A stretch of DNA of 64,000 bases from Gemmatimonadota bacterium (GCA_009841115.1 VXML01000023.1:1-64000); one strand, 5' to 3'. Shown: positions 51,059-60,837, counted from the first letter of the stretch. A program made the numbers and translations. Notes: a model not told the origin generated them from the letters alone.

Positions 51059-51874
51059 CTACAGGTCGAACAGGGAGGGAGGGTCTCCCTCGGGATAGTT
51101 GTCGAGGTAACTCTGGATGTACTGCCGCGTAATGGGGGGCATTTGCTCTAGATGTCCCTGCTGGGTCAGCGGCTCGCGCTGTCCGTACTCGTGAGTCATC
51201 ACCGTCGCCCCAGCGTTCCAGAAGGCGCAGTGCATGGTCCAGCGCTTGTGCCCCTCCGGGTTCCAGCCCCGGTGCCAGAGGTTGGCATTGTAGTAGGCGA
51301 TGTCTCCCGGTTCCAATTTGACGACGTGAGCGTTGGGCATTTCCCCCGATTCGCTGCGGGACGCTTCGATCTCCGCCGTCGTCGATGCCCGCAGGTGACT
51401 CCCGGGGACGATATGGAGAAAACGGTCTCCGGCAACGAGCGGGGCGTTGAACTGCACGAAGCTGCCCTCGTGTCGGCGCAGGTACGCGGTTTCCTCCTCG
51501 TCTCCTGGTTTGCCGAGGTCTCGGTGCCACTTCTGGGTGTACGGCTTCCCGCCGCCTGAGGCGAGCATGCCGAACAGGCTGTGGCGCACTCCTGGGCTGC
51601 AGATTAGGGATTCAAGATGGGGTGCGAGATCCGCGTCGATCCAATCGGCAAAAGCGGGGTGGTACTTGTCGGGGTTGAGCAGGTGGCCGGTGCGGGACGG
51701 CAGACGGCGCTCGCGGTCAATCCAGCCTATCTCGCACTCTCCCGTAAGCCCCTTGTCGATCAGGCGTTCGATCCCTTCAAGTAGCGCCGCGATGCGGGTT
51801 TGAGTAAAGGCTTGGCGCAGAATGAGAAACCCTTGCTCGGCGTACGTCTCTTTGTCTTTTTCCGAGATCATCAT
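51059..51874 (-). CDS. Phytanoyl-CoA dioxygenase-family protein
   Basis: Complete Fe/2OG triad: QKWHRDLG (HxD), then VPGSHLRAST, GDIAYYNANLWHRGWNPEG (distal His) and the following Arg (HKRWTMHCAF). Length 271 is usual. The start MMISEKDKETYAEQGFLIL is supported by conservation of the PhyH N-terminus. Substrate unknown. The oppositely oriented enolase-superfamily gene starts 186 bp away. Confidence 0.85.
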   Translation of the reverse strand: MMISEKDKETYAEQGFLILRQAFTQTRIAALLEGIERLIDKGLTGECEIGWIDRERRLPSRTGHLLNPDKYHPAFADWIDADLAPHLESLICSPGVRHSLFGMLASGGGKPYTQKWHRDLGKPGDEEETAYLRRHEGSFVQFNAPLVAGDRFLHIVPGSHLRASTTAEIEASRSESGEMPNAHVVKLEPGDIAYYNANLWHRGWNPEGHKRWTMHCAFWNAGATVMTHEYGQREPLTQQGHLEQMPPITRQYIQSYLDNYPEGDPPSLFDL

Positions 51875-51989
51875 TACCGGCGGATTGACCTCCGTGAGAG
51901 GTTAGTTTTGCGCTACGTTCGATGCACCCGTGAAATCACGCCGTAAGGTAACGTCCCCCGCACACTCGTCAACGGGAACCAATCAAACA

Positions 51990-52019
51990 TTGACAACAAG
52001 GCGCGAAGGGTGTTAGGCT
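51990..52019 (+). promoter_or_regulatory. Possible sigma-70 promoter for the enolase-superfamily gene
   Basis: TTGACA at 51990-51995, an 18-bp spacer and TAGGCT at 52014-52019. The -35 box is perfect; the -10 box is poor, so this is a weak prediction. Confidence 0.3.
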
Positions 52020-52060
52020 ACGCCAAGCGGAAACCACAAATCTCATGTAGAGGTGCGAAA

Positions 52061-53128
52061 ATGAAAATCAAGCGGATTACAGAAACCAGCGTCGCCATCC
52101 CATACGCTTCGCCTGTTGGCCCTTACGTTGGACGCGGTGGCGGTAGTGGCACTTTGGGCGCAGCGGGACTTATCGTAAAAGTAGAAACAGACGCGGATGT
52201 AGTGGGTTGGGGCGAAGGAACGGGACGGTTTGAAACGGATCCAAACGCAATTCTGGCCGGCAAAGATGTGGCCAACATCGAAGGGGCCATTGCAGCGCTG
52301 GAATCAGAGGGCATCAGCAAAGGCCCGATGTCTGGCATTGAGATGGCACTGTGGGACGCTATGGGCAAGGGAGCGGATTTGCCGGTATGTAAATTGCTCG
52401 GCGGCGTGGTGCGGGAGGAAGTGGACTTTTGCGCCTGCATGGGACTCAAAGCACCATCGGAGTCCGCTGCAACTGCTCGCGAGTACATAGATCGGTGGGG
52501 ATTTCGCTTCTTAAAAACAAAAGCGGGTGACGATTCACAACAGGACTTGGAGATTGCCGAGGCGATACAGGCCGCTGTTGGCGACGAAGCCATACTCCGC
52601 CCAGATGCAAATAGCGGGTATTCGCCCGAAGAGGCAGAAGTTATAATGCGAAAAATGAAAGACCTCGGGATTCGCTATTTTGAAGACCCGTGCTCGCCCG
52701 AGTACTCCGACGCGCTGATCCGGTGCCGGACGGAAATCGGCATGGGTATCTTGGTGAACACGGGCGTTGGCACGGCGGACACCGTTGTGAACCTGCTCGC
52801 CAATGAGGTTGCTGATATGCTGATGCCAGACACTCCAGCGGCGGGCGGAGTGCTTCCTGTGAAGAAAGTCGCTACTGTCGCAGGGGCGTATGCCGTGCCG
52901 TGCCTGATGCACTGTGCGCACGACCTCGGCCTCAAGACCGCCGCTATTACGCATATCGCGGCCTCAACCCCCAATTTTTCCGGGCCGAATGATACCTGCT
53001 ACCACGGCCTGACGGATGATGTGCTGACTGAACCGCTGCAGTTTGAAAATGGGCGCATCCGCGTGCCGTTGGGGCCAGGACTAGGCGTTGAAGTAGATGA
53101 AGCGAAAATTGAGCAATACAGTTCGTAA
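52061..53128 (+). CDS. Enolase-superfamily enzyme (mandelate racemase / muconate lactonising type)
   Basis: Catalytic pattern of the MR/MLE group: FLKTKAGDD (KxK base), LRPDANSGYS (Asp metal ligand), YFEDPCSPEYSDA (Glu), and a C-terminal CLMHCAHDLGLKTAAITHIA with histidines suited as second base. The start at 52061 is used because the frame upstream (from 52010) lacks family similarity; GAGGTG precedes it. These enzymes abstract a proton alpha to a carboxylate and often dehydrate sugar acids. It is next to a Gfo/Idh/MocA gene, consistent with sugar-acid catabolism (inference). Confidence 0.85.
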   Translation: MKIKRITETSVAIPYASPVGPYVGRGGGSGTLGAAGLIVKVETDADVVGWGEGTGRFETDPNAILAGKDVANIEGAIAALESEGISKGPMSGIEMALWDAMGKGADLPVCKLLGGVVREEVDFCACMGLKAPSESAATAREYIDRWGFRFLKTKAGDDSQQDLEIAEAIQAAVGDEAILRPDANSGYSPEEAEVIMRKMKDLGIRYFEDPCSPEYSDALIRCRTEIGMGILVNTGVGTADTVVNLLANEVADMLMPDTPAAGGVLPVKKVATVAGAYAVPCLMHCAHDLGLKTAAITHIAASTPNFSGPNDTCYHGLTDDVLTEPLQFENGRIRVPLGPGLGVEVDEAKIEQYSS

Positions 53129-53137
53129 TCGTCTAAT

Positions 53138-54142
53138 TCATTCGACTTCGTCCAAGCCCAAGCCCGTCAAATCTGCAATCTGCCCCGCTTGCTCGGCTTC
53201 GTATAGTCGCCAGATCACGCGCAACCCCTGCAAGCTGCTTTTGCCATCGGTCAGCGGCGTTTGCCCGGTTTCAATGCAATCGAGGAAATGGGCCATCTCG
53301 TTTTCCGTGTGTTTGCCCGGCTCTGCTTCGAACAAAACTTCCTCTTGACCGCGCAGGATATGCACGAGTTTGCCGCCTGAGATATCGGCGTCGAGCATAC
53401 CTTCGGTACAATGCGCGTGGATTGAGTAGCGCAACCGGGTGCCCCGCGCGCCCCAAGTGCCGAAGTGATAGCCGAGGCGGCCATCGGCAAATTCCATTGT
53501 CACATTGCTGGTGCCTTCGCGCTCCATCCACGGCGTGCCAAAATTGGTGCCCATGTGCATGCCCCGCACAGGTCGCCCCAAAAACCAGAGCAGCAAATCG
53601 ATGTAATGACAGCCGTGACTAAATAGCTGCCCGCCGCCCAAGCGCTCTTGGCTCGAAGCCCAGTGATCGGGGGGATAGCGAGTGAGTTGCTCGGTCCAGA
53701 TCGACACTTGAAATACATCGCCGTACGCGCCTGCATTTAACAATGCTTGCAAACGCTGGACAATGGGATGAAAGCGCATGCAATACGCAATCATCAGCAC
53801 TTTGCCCGAGGCTGCCGATGCTTCCATCAGTTTTTTGCAGGAGGCTTCGTCATTGGCCATAGGTTTTTCGAGCAAGACGTGAACGCCCGCATTGAGACAC
53901 TCGCATCCTACAGAAGCGTGCAAATGGTGGGGTAGTGCGAGCAATACGGCATCTACCGAGTCTAAAATCTCGCGGTAATCCGTCGCTACACAGGCTCTTG
54001 GAAATTGTTGCGCGACGGCTTCTGCGCGTTCTGGAACAACATCGACCGCCGCGGTCAATGCGACCCGATCGCTCAGGGTGTGAAACCGCCGCATGTGAGC
54101 ACCTCCCATGCCGCCACAGCCGATCATACCTAATTTAATCAT
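53138..54142 (-). CDS. Gfo/Idh/MocA-family oxidoreductase
   Basis: An N-terminal Rossmann motif KLGMIGCGGMGGAHMRRF, the family signature VLLEKPMANDEA with the catalytic-region Lys-Pro, and the C-terminal substrate-domain motif SHGCHYIDLLLWFLG. NAD(P)-dependent oxidation of sugars or inositols is the usual reaction. It converges with the enolase-superfamily gene (9-bp gap) and diverges from the FAD oxidoreductase gene. Confidence 0.88.
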   Translation of the reverse strand: MIKLGMIGCGGMGGAHMRRFHTLSDRVALTAAVDVVPERAEAVAQQFPRACVATDYREILDSVDAVLLALPHHLHASVGCECLNAGVHVLLEKPMANDEASCKKLMEASAASGKVLMIAYCMRFHPIVQRLQALLNAGAYGDVFQVSIWTEQLTRYPPDHWASSQERLGGGQLFSHGCHYIDLLLWFLGRPVRGMHMGTNFGTPWMEREGTSNVTMEFADGRLGYHFGTWGARGTRLRYSIHAHCTEGMLDADISGGKLVHILRGQEEVLFEAEPGKHTENEMAHFLDCIETGQTPLTDGKSSLQGLRVIWRLYEAEQAGQIADLTGLGLDEVE

Positions 54143-54283
54143 GGACCTATCTCCCTAAGGAAATTGCAACATTTTTATTGGTTATACTGCAAACGATACA
54201 GAGGGTCAAGGTCATCGGTCGTTCGTTCTGTTTCCGCCGCACCATGCACTGTATATTCAGGGACAGAAGTAGGAGGACAGAGT

Positions 54284-55606
54284 TTGAGATCGCATCAGGA
54301 ACCGGCCCGGGACGTTCCCATCGTTGAGGAAACAGACGTGGTCGTCTGTGGTGGGGGGCCTGCGGGTGTGGCCGCGGCGATTGCCGCTGCTCGCCAAGGG
54401 GTGAAGACGCGGCTGATTGAGTTGCACGGCTGCTTGGGCGGCGTTTGGACCACGGGAGCGCTTAGCTGGATTATCGACTCGGCGAACAAGCCGGGGATCA
54501 TGGCCGAGATTACGGCGCGGCTAGATCAGCGCGATGCTAGGCGGCTGCGGCACGACGGCGGCAAGAACTACGCCTATGATGTGGAGGAGATGAAGCGGCT
54601 GCTCGACGATATGTGTCTGGAGGCCGGCGTCGATGTTAGGCTGCTGACGCGGGTTGTGGCAGCGGGACGCGATTCGGACAATCGGCTTTCCGTTGTCATC
54701 ACGGAGTCGAAGGCTGGGCGCGAAGCCTGGCACGCCAGGGCCTTTATTGATGCGACCGGCGACGGCGATCTGGGCGCGCAAGCCGGCTGTGGGTTCGACA
54801 TGGGCCATCCGGAAACAGGTGCAGTTCAGCCCATGAGTCTGATGGCCCTGATTGGGGGCATTCAGTTCGACGCGGTGGAGTCCTATGTGGGCGGATCCCT
54901 GCGCGAGCCCAAAGAGCGCTTGGGGGCGCTGATGAGCGAAATCGGCGTGGCAGCGTCGTACGGCCACCCGACGCTGTTCCGCATCCGCGACGACCTATTC
55001 GCGTTGATGTCGAATCATCAATACGGTGTGACCTGCGACGAGCCAGACCGGATTACGCAGGCGACCATCAGCGGCCGACGCGAGGTCCACCAGCAGGTGG
55101 CCGCGCTGCGGCAGCTAGGCGGAGTCTGGTCTGGTATCCGCATTGTATCCACTGCGGCGCAGATCGGCGTGCGGGAAGGGCGTCGCATACATGGTCGCTA
55201 TGAAGTGACGGGAAAGGATCTGCTTGAGGGGGCGCGTTTCGACGACGCTGTCTGCCGCGTGACCATGGGAATCGATGTGCATTCGACCGATCCGGCAAAG
55301 ACCAAGGTGGTCGAGGCTAAGCCGCATCGGTCACAACCCTACGACATTCCCCTGCGGTCACTGATCGCCCGGGACGTGGACGGGCTCCTCATGGCTGGGC
55401 GCTGCATCAGCGGGGATTTCATCGCCCATTCGAGCTATCGGGTCACTGGCAATGCCGTGGCCATGGGCCAAGCGGCGGGCGTCTGTGCGGCCCGAGCAGC
55501 TCTGACCGGTGTACTTCCTCATCAGGTTGCGTGGAGCGATGTCAAGCAACCTCTCGACGCACTCAACCGGTACGTGCCCACCGAAGAATCGGTTCAGGTG
55601 CCGTGA
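54284..55606 (+). CDS. FAD-dependent oxidoreductase (TTG start)
   Basis: The FAD-binding Rossmann motif is TDVVVCGGGPAGVAAAIAAA, followed by GCLGGVWTTGAL and later VDGLLMAGRCISGDFIAHSS, matching the FAD_oxidored family (PF12831-type) common in Planctomycetes and Latescibacterota. AGGAGG at 54271-54276 stands 7 nt before an in-frame TTG at 54284, which fits the motif start better than the upstream ATG at 54164. It probably oxidises a sugar- or polyol-type substrate; the acceptor is unknown. Confidence 0.85.
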   Translation: MRSHQEPARDVPIVEETDVVVCGGGPAGVAAAIAAARQGVKTRLIELHGCLGGVWTTGALSWIIDSANKPGIMAEITARLDQRDARRLRHDGGKNYAYDVEEMKRLLDDMCLEAGVDVRLLTRVVAAGRDSDNRLSVVITESKAGREAWHARAFIDATGDGDLGAQAGCGFDMGHPETGAVQPMSLMALIGGIQFDAVESYVGGSLREPKERLGALMSEIGVAASYGHPTLFRIRDDLFALMSNHQYGVTCDEPDRITQATISGRREVHQQVAALRQLGGVWSGIRIVSTAAQIGVREGRRIHGRYEVTGKDLLEGARFDDAVCRVTMGIDVHSTDPAKTKVVEAKPHRSQPYDIPLRSLIARDVDGLLMAGRCISGDFIAHSSYRVTGNAVAMGQAAGVCAARAALTGVLPHQVAWSDVKQPLDALNRYVPTEESVQVP

Positions 55607-55621
55607 CTATTGGCTCGATCC

Positions 55622-56464
55622 CTACACCAGCATGCGCTGGTCGCTGAGATCCTTGCTGCCTATGGTCTTGCTGATGGTGCCGCTGCGGAATTCCTTGATT
55701 TCTAGGTTGTGGAACGCGTTGACAATCATGTACTGGGTCGGCATGTCCTCCCAGCGCGCCGAGTGAAACTCGACCGTCCCGTCGCCCTTCCACAACCCGG
55801 TCAGGCGGCTGTTACTCTCCTCAGGGGTCAGGCAGGCGTAGGCCGCGTCCGCTTCGCCCCAGTGGCCAGTGCGGGGGATGTACTTGTAATGGAGCAGCCC
55901 GGTCAGCACGCCGTCGGTGCGCGGCGCTGCTGGTGCCGGATAGTCGGCGGGCATCACTTCGCGCATGTTGGTCAGCTTCATGTCCAGAAAGCGAAATCCC
56001 TGCCAGTGCGCTGTGACGTGAGTCTCGCCTCGACACACGGCCGGGTCCGGCATCTCACAGTAAATCTTCGAGAATCCGAGTTGTTCTCGGCCGGTGAGGA
56101 TCGGCTCGGTCATGTTCTCCCACAGGACGGTCAGAAACGGTCCCATTGCGCGGTCGCGCTCGCCGGTGTAGATCGCCGGAAAGGTCACGCCCATCATGTT
56201 GTAGCCGCGTCCGGCCAACCACTCGATCTCCTTCATGTGGATCTGGTACACCGTCACCACCGGCTCGCCGTGCAGCGCGAATCCCTCCGGGAGTAGCTCT
56301 TTGAGTTGTTCGGCGTTGGTCAGGAAGCTGACCGAGTAGCTGGTGTTCTTGGGGGTATCGATGCAGTCATACCCCTTGCCGTCGGGGCCGCGCCGCGGTC
56401 CCGTCATCGGTCCGAAGTGAGTGGGCATGAGGTACATCACGCCCGGCTGAAATTGGTACGCCAC
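55622..56464 (-). CDS. Acetoacetate decarboxylase-like protein
   Basis: Acetoacetate decarboxylase (PF06314) features: SFLTNAEQLKELLPEGF, YNMMGVTFPAIYTGE, and GREQLGFSKIYCEMPD with the Schiff-base lysine in the GFSK segment. Length 280 is normal. True decarboxylase activity is proven for only some members; many act as aldolases or dehydratases. Lies between the FAD oxidoreductase and a PhyH gene. Confidence 0.8.
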   Translation of the reverse strand: MAYQFQPGVMYLMPTHFGPMTGPRRGPDGKGYDCIDTPKNTSYSVSFLTNAEQLKELLPEGFALHGEPVVTVYQIHMKEIEWLAGRGYNMMGVTFPAIYTGERDRAMGPFLTVLWENMTEPILTGREQLGFSKIYCEMPDPAVCRGETHVTAHWQGFRFLDMKLTNMREVMPADYPAPAAPRTDGVLTGLLHYKYIPRTGHWGEADAAYACLTPEESNSRLTGLWKGDGTVEFHSARWEDMPTQYMIVNAFHNLEIKEFRSGTISKTIGSKDLSDQRMLV

Positions 56465-56541
56465 TAGTGATCTCCTCTCTTGGCTTGATTTATTGTCATA
56501 GTATCGGCGAGTCAGGCGCGCGCTATGTCTGTCGTCGCGGC

Positions 56542-57363
56542 TTATCCATAGGCCATTTCGGGGTGTTTGCCGAGAACGCGCAGGAGGCGTTCGTCGGCAC
56601 CTTCGAGGACGTAATCGGGCATATGATAGTTGAGATAGGGCCAGAAGCGCTGGGCGACGAAGCGCTGACCATAGACTTGGTGAAAGAGGTAGCGGACGCG
56701 ATCCGATGTATTGGGGGCACCGCGATGCCAGGTTTGGCTGCTGAGGAGGTAGAGGTCTCCCGCTTGCATGAGCATGGATGTGGGGCCTTGGCCGTCGAAG
56801 GTTGGATTTTCTGGATCGTTGGGTTGTCTGCCTGCATAGTGGCTGCCCGGCACGAATTGGCTGGGGCCATACTGGTCTTCGTCCTGGTCGGTCAGGGCGA
56901 TCTGGAACGACATGCGAAAAACGGGCATCTGCAGACGCCGGTCGTGACTGCTGATATTGTCGTCCGCAATTGGAAATTCCAAGCTGTCATCTACGTGAAA
57001 GCGGTTAATGCCCATATCCCGGCGATTCAAGATGCAGCCCTGTGCCATGCAGTGGCACTGTGGGCCGAGGACTGTTTCGGCAATGGATATGATAGGCTCG
57101 CGCACGAGCAGATCGCGGAACATTCGGTCGCATTCAAATAGTCGATGGACAACGATGGGCGCTTTGCCATCGAGCTCTGGCCTTATTTTTACATTCCGCA
57201 TTTCGGTGAAATAGGGTTCGGCGAAGATCTGGTCGACGCGTCTGCATATTTGCTCGCATTCTTCTCGGGATAAGACGTTGCGGATGATGGTCGCGCCTTT
57301 TTTGTAAAAGTCTTCGAGAATCGGCGCTAGTTCTTCTTCTGTAAAGGGTTTGTGCAGTGACAT
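56542..57363 (-). CDS. Phytanoyl-CoA dioxygenase-family protein
   Basis: Complete Fe/2OG site: INRFHVDDSLEF (HxD), FVPGSHYAG, GDLYLLSSQTWHRGAPN (distal His) and RVRYLFHQVYG (Arg for 2OG). GAGGAA lies 7 nt before the ATG at 57363, which is preferred over the upstream start at 57399. Fourth PhyH-type gene of the window. The phosphotransferase gene upstream is separated by 32 bp on the same strand. Confidence 0.85.
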   Translation of the reverse strand: MSLHKPFTEEELAPILEDFYKKGATIIRNVLSREECEQICRRVDQIFAEPYFTEMRNVKIRPELDGKAPIVVHRLFECDRMFRDLLVREPIISIAETVLGPQCHCMAQGCILNRRDMGINRFHVDDSLEFPIADDNISSHDRRLQMPVFRMSFQIALTDQDEDQYGPSQFVPGSHYAGRQPNDPENPTFDGQGPTSMLMQAGDLYLLSSQTWHRGAPNTSDRVRYLFHQVYGQRFVAQRFWPYLNYHMPDYVLEGADERLLRVLGKHPEMAYG

Positions 57364-57395
57364 GGGATATTCCTCGCTATAGCTAGTTCGCGTTC

Positions 57396-58460
57396 TCAAC
57401 GCAGTAGTTCATCGCATTCCCAGTCTCGGTAGGCTCGCATCGCGGACTCAATATAGGAATTGCTCTCCCAGACTAAAGCATGCGGAATATTGGCCAACAC
57501 ACTCAAGCGGTAATCGGCAATACAAGCTTCACGACTGTAATCCTTTATTCCGCGTTCTACCAACGCAGCCTGATAACGGGCCAGAAGCACTTCCTCAATT
57601 TCTAGCCTCTTATTCGAGGGTAACTCGGTCTGGATCATAGTTCGGGCCAAATCCCATACTCCAATGCCTCGTATGCATCCTTCCCAGTCTATGATCACGG
57701 GCCGATCTAATTGCGGGTTACGCGGCAGCAGCACGTTCCCCAGTTGCGCATCGCCGTGGACCAGGGTCAGTCCCGTACCCCTCCTGATACGTTCCACAAA
57801 CATGTCTGCCCACGATGCGATCACCCTTTTGCAGAACTCTTTCCAACCACCCCCAAACGTTCCCCTCAACTGATCAATCCGTGCCGGCAAAACCTCGTTA
57901 GAGAAGTGCTGCTCATTTCTGCGAATTACTTGCGCTGAGATGGCCTCATGCGCGACCCCCGCCCCAGTATCTCTTAGAATATCCGACTGACCGATCCGCG
58001 GGTGGTCCCACCAGCGTACATGAACCTCCAAGTAAGCATCCACAACCTGCTCAAAAGTCTCCCTGCTCAGGCAATCGTAGGGAGGTGATGCGACAAAATG
58101 ACTGGCCGACAGATCTTCCAGCAGAATATGCGTCTCACCAGCATTCCAACCTACACGGACATCATAGAACAGAGGCACAGGAGGGTCAGACATCGCCGGC
58201 GCAATCTGATCAAAGAAGAGCCCCTCACCTAAACCAAATGGATACTCACTGCGATACCATTTCAGAATGAAATTCCGCGGTGACGAGTCCGATGCGTCTG
58301 CGGAGTATGAAACCTCCAATGCAAAATGATGCTTCTCAGCTACCTTGATGTTGACTGTAACGACCTTTCCCCGGGGCAGATGTCCATTATCTCGAAGCCG
58401 GTTTGTCAACCAATGAGCACGAAGCTCGTCAGGCGTCGCTTCCAATTCAGAGACTTTCAT
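57396..58460 (-). CDS. Aminoglycoside phosphotransferase-family kinase
   Basis: The kinase-like C-lobe is clear: LTLVHGDAQLGNVLLP (catalytic HGD and Asn) and PVIIDWEGCIRGIGVWDLA (DxE metal-binding motif). N-lobe strands precede, with HILLEDLSASHFV as hinge. Length 354 is normal for APH/choline-kinase-like proteins. It phosphorylates a small molecule; the substrate is unknown and drug resistance should not be assumed. Confidence 0.8.
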   Translation of the reverse strand: MKVSELEATPDELRAHWLTNRLRDNGHLPRGKVVTVNIKVAEKHHFALEVSYSADASDSSPRNFILKWYRSEYPFGLGEGLFFDQIAPAMSDPPVPLFYDVRVGWNAGETHILLEDLSASHFVASPPYDCLSRETFEQVVDAYLEVHVRWWDHPRIGQSDILRDTGAGVAHEAISAQVIRRNEQHFSNEVLPARIDQLRGTFGGGWKEFCKRVIASWADMFVERIRRGTGLTLVHGDAQLGNVLLPRNPQLDRPVIIDWEGCIRGIGVWDLARTMIQTELPSNKRLEIEEVLLARYQAALVERGIKDYSREACIADYRLSVLANIPHALVWESNSYIESAMRAYRDWECDELLR

Positions 58461-58510
58461 TTGGATTACTTACCGATTAATCACTCGCATACCATACCAT
58501 GCGGACTTCC

Positions 58511-58906
58511 CTAAAGCACTTCAAATCGTACATCACCTTTTAAGGCGCGATCAAAACTGAGCGTTTTTTCGCACCCAGACTTTTCGCCCACGCGCCCAAT
58601 CACATAGTCGGCAAAGTCGCCCCTGCCCTTTTTGTAATCGCCCAGCCCCTGCCAGAGCAGGTCTTTGTCCACAAAATGAAATGAGCGCGTCTGCAAAATG
58701 CCCTCCAGAGCGTCGCCAATCTGCGCCCGGCTGTATCCATAGGCCCGATCGAGCACCCATACTAGTTCGCAGACGACGACATCGGCGATAAAATATATCT
58801 CGCCCGCATCCGATCCCGCTTCGATCTCTTTTGCCGCGCGCCGCGCCTGTGCCGCATCGTCCTGCACTAGATAGCGCACCAGCACATTGGTATCCAGCCC
58901 CCTCAC
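58511..58906 (-). CDS. vapC: PIN-domain toxin (VapC-like)
   Basis: The 131-residue PIN domain has acidic residues in order: GLDTNVLVRYL (Asp), ADVVVCELVWVL (Glu), GDFADYVIGR (Asp) and a terminal LSFDRALKG (Asp). VapC toxins are Mg-dependent RNases that cut tRNA or rRNA. Its start overlaps the AbrB-type antitoxin gene by four bases, the standard toxin-antitoxin layout. Confidence 0.9.
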   Translation of the reverse strand: MRGLDTNVLVRYLVQDDAAQARRAAKEIEAGSDAGEIYFIADVVVCELVWVLDRAYGYSRAQIGDALEGILQTRSFHFVDKDLLWQGLGDYKKGRGDFADYVIGRVGEKSGCEKTLSFDRALKGDVRFEVL

Positions 58907-59145
58907 AGCGCTTTTTCCGCGCCCTCGCGCACCGCGCGATCCATTTCCTCTAGCGATACGGCCTTCTTGGGTTTTGGCAGGATATTCTTTAGGTCTCGCA
59001 CATCCCGGGTGGCCGGTCTGACGACCACTTCGCCATCGTCTTGGATGATAAAATCCACGCTGTCGCCCTGCTGTAGGTGCAGGTGCTGGCGTATGGCTTG
59101 GGGAATGACTAGTTGTCCTTTGGAGGTTAGTTTGGCGACGGCCAT
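58903..59145 (-). CDS. vapB: AbrB/SpoVT-type antitoxin (VapB-like)
   Basis: SwapHairpin AbrB motif AVAKLTSKGQLVIPQAIRQHL, followed by GDSVDFIIQDDGEVVVRPAT and an acidic-basic C-terminal tail that would bind the toxin. The 80-residue size is usual. It would bind its own promoter, in the bases just above 59145, and neutralise the PIN toxin downstream. Confidence 0.9.
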   Translation of the reverse strand: MAVAKLTSKGQLVIPQAIRQHLHLQQGDSVDFIIQDDGEVVVRPATRDVRDLKNILPKPKKAVSLEEMDRAVREGAEKAL

Positions 59146-59545
59146 CGCGCGATCCTTTCGTTGATTCCTACTTTTTTGAAGAATCCAACTTTATAGTAAG
59201 AACCTAGCGAACTCTTCATACTTTGCCAATATGTACTTGGCCATGATTTTCTATCTTTGCGTACCAGAGGTCACCTCGTGCGCTGGCTGGGCGCGGAACA
59301 TTGCCGTCTAAACGGTTTCTAAAAAGTAGTTTCTAATTCGAGAAAGCTTGCAGCAACTCCCGGAATTGTATAGGAGTTATAAAGGGCCTTTCAGGGAACA
59401 GGTCAGGCGGTGTCGGCGTCTTTGGAGCGGCTTGGCGGCGCTCTTAATTGGGGTATTGGCCCTCTTGGGGAGGAGGTCGGGGTGGCGTAATCGACGGAGA
59501 TTGGGTCGCTAGCCCGACGCCGAGAACTCTATGCCAAGGGAGTAA
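59146..59545. other. 400-bp intergenic region without recognised gene
   Basis: No convincing reading frame, RNA or repeat was seen. It is presumably the divergent control region for the vapBC-like pair (leftward) and the nuclease gene (rightward). The AT-rich part nearest the antitoxin may hold its promoter; no clear boxes were identified. Confidence 0.5.
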
Positions 59546-59548
59546 GTG

Positions 59549-60796
59549 ATGACGAGTGAGCCGATTGGAGGTAAACAGTCTAAGGAGGAGCTTGCCCTGC
59601 AAAAGCTCATCATGGACTCCGACTTCGAGCGCTTGGAGGACCTGCTGGCTGAGTTCAATCTCTTTGACGTGCTCGGCATACAAAAACGGGAGCTTCAGCA
59701 TTCAGCATTTCTTGCTTGGTTGCTTAACCCTCGCGGCTCTCACGGATTGCGCGACTATTTCTTACGTCATTTCCTTTCGCAGGCGGCTGCCACGGGCCTA
59801 GATAGCGGAATCGAAAGTTTCACTCCGATCGATGTGGATCGCTGGAAGCTTGATGACATAGACATAGCGACGGAGCGACACAATATAGATATCCTGATAG
59901 TAGATAGGAACAACGAGTTCGTCTGCCTGATAGAGAACAAAGTCGGCTTTTATGAGCATGATGAGCAACTCAGCCGGTATCTTGACATCGTCGACAGCGA
60001 GTATGAAGGGCTCCCCGCTTTTCCGATATTCCTAACGCCGGACGGGATAAAGCCATCCTTGGAGACAGATGCCGAACGCTGGGTAGCTTTTGACTATAGC
60101 AGGGTCGCGAATATCATAAAGCGTGTGTTGTGTATGCGTCGGTCGACCATTAGCGCAAGCGTAGCTAGCTTCTTGGAGCAGTATGAACGCAGTCTAGGGA
60201 GGCATGTATTGGAAACTCCAAGCAATATCGAGCAATTAGCACGACAGATCTACGACAAGCACCGAGAGGCCATTGACCTAATCATCAAAGCTAAATCCAC
60301 ACGAGAGGTCGCGGGCTGGCCTAATATAGATGCGGCCATTGAGGAGCATGCCCCCGACCTTTGTAGTGATCATCACGATAAATGGTATCACAGATTTTAT
60401 GTTCCAACCCTCGAAGAGATACCCGAGTTAAAGGGGGGAATCGGATGGACTCCATCGGGGCGTATCCTTCTGTTCGAAGTCAGGTACCGCGATAAGTCGC
60501 TCGTGTTATTGATAGGGCCGGGTCCGTCAGACACCCGGAGGAGGCTGTACGACTTTGTCCAAAGGGGGGGTGTCCCCGGAGTGGACATGAAAGAAAAGTC
60601 GAGGCTCAATGGGTCTTTTCACACGGTATACAGCAAGCGTTTAATCCCGAGTGGTTCCTCGTATGATCTAGTCTCAGATCAGGCTAAGGCAAGCATCCAG
60701 CAAGCAGTAGGGGAATTCTACAAAAACGACTATTGGCCCATAGTCAACGCCATCCGCGAGGAGTTCGGGCTGGAGTCAATTTCTCCGGACACATAG
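59549..60796 (+). CDS. PD-(D/E)XK nuclease superfamily protein (PDDEXK_4-like)
   Basis: The nuclease core follows the PDDEXK_4 pattern: RELQHSAFLAWLLNPRGSHG, RHNIDILIVDRNNEFVCLIENKVGF (Asp, Glu-x-Lys) and EHDEQLSRYLDIVD. AAGGGAG lies 6 nt before the ATG at 59549. Proteins of this family are often in defence or mobile loci, but their target is unknown. It stands alone next to a toxin-antitoxin pair. Confidence 0.8.
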   Translation: MTSEPIGGKQSKEELALQKLIMDSDFERLEDLLAEFNLFDVLGIQKRELQHSAFLAWLLNPRGSHGLRDYFLRHFLSQAAATGLDSGIESFTPIDVDRWKLDDIDIATERHNIDILIVDRNNEFVCLIENKVGFYEHDEQLSRYLDIVDSEYEGLPAFPIFLTPDGIKPSLETDAERWVAFDYSRVANIIKRVLCMRRSTISASVASFLEQYERSLGRHVLETPSNIEQLARQIYDKHREAIDLIIKAKSTREVAGWPNIDAAIEEHAPDLCSDHHDKWYHRFYVPTLEEIPELKGGIGWTPSGRILLFEVRYRDKSLVLLIGPGPSDTRRRLYDFVQRGGVPGVDMKEKSRLNGSFHTVYSKRLIPSGSSYDLVSDQAKASIQQAVGEFYKNDYWPIVNAIREEFGLESISPDT

Positions 60797-60837
60797 ACGG
60801 CCAGGGTTTGTTTCCGTCGATATCTATAGGAGGAAAA

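Noticed and set aside
54164..54283. ATG start 120 bp upstream for the FAD oxidoreductase
   Set aside because: No ribosome-binding site and unlikely N-terminal sequence; AGGAGG before the TTG at 54284 fits better.
57396..58460. Antibiotic-resistance kinase
   Set aside because: The APH fold is shared by choline, homoserine and sugar kinases; nothing in the sequence or context indicates drug resistance.
59444..59701. Small minus-strand frame in the region before the PDDEXK gene
   Set aside because: It overlaps the start of the nuclease gene antisense, has no ribosome-binding site and no recognisable motif.
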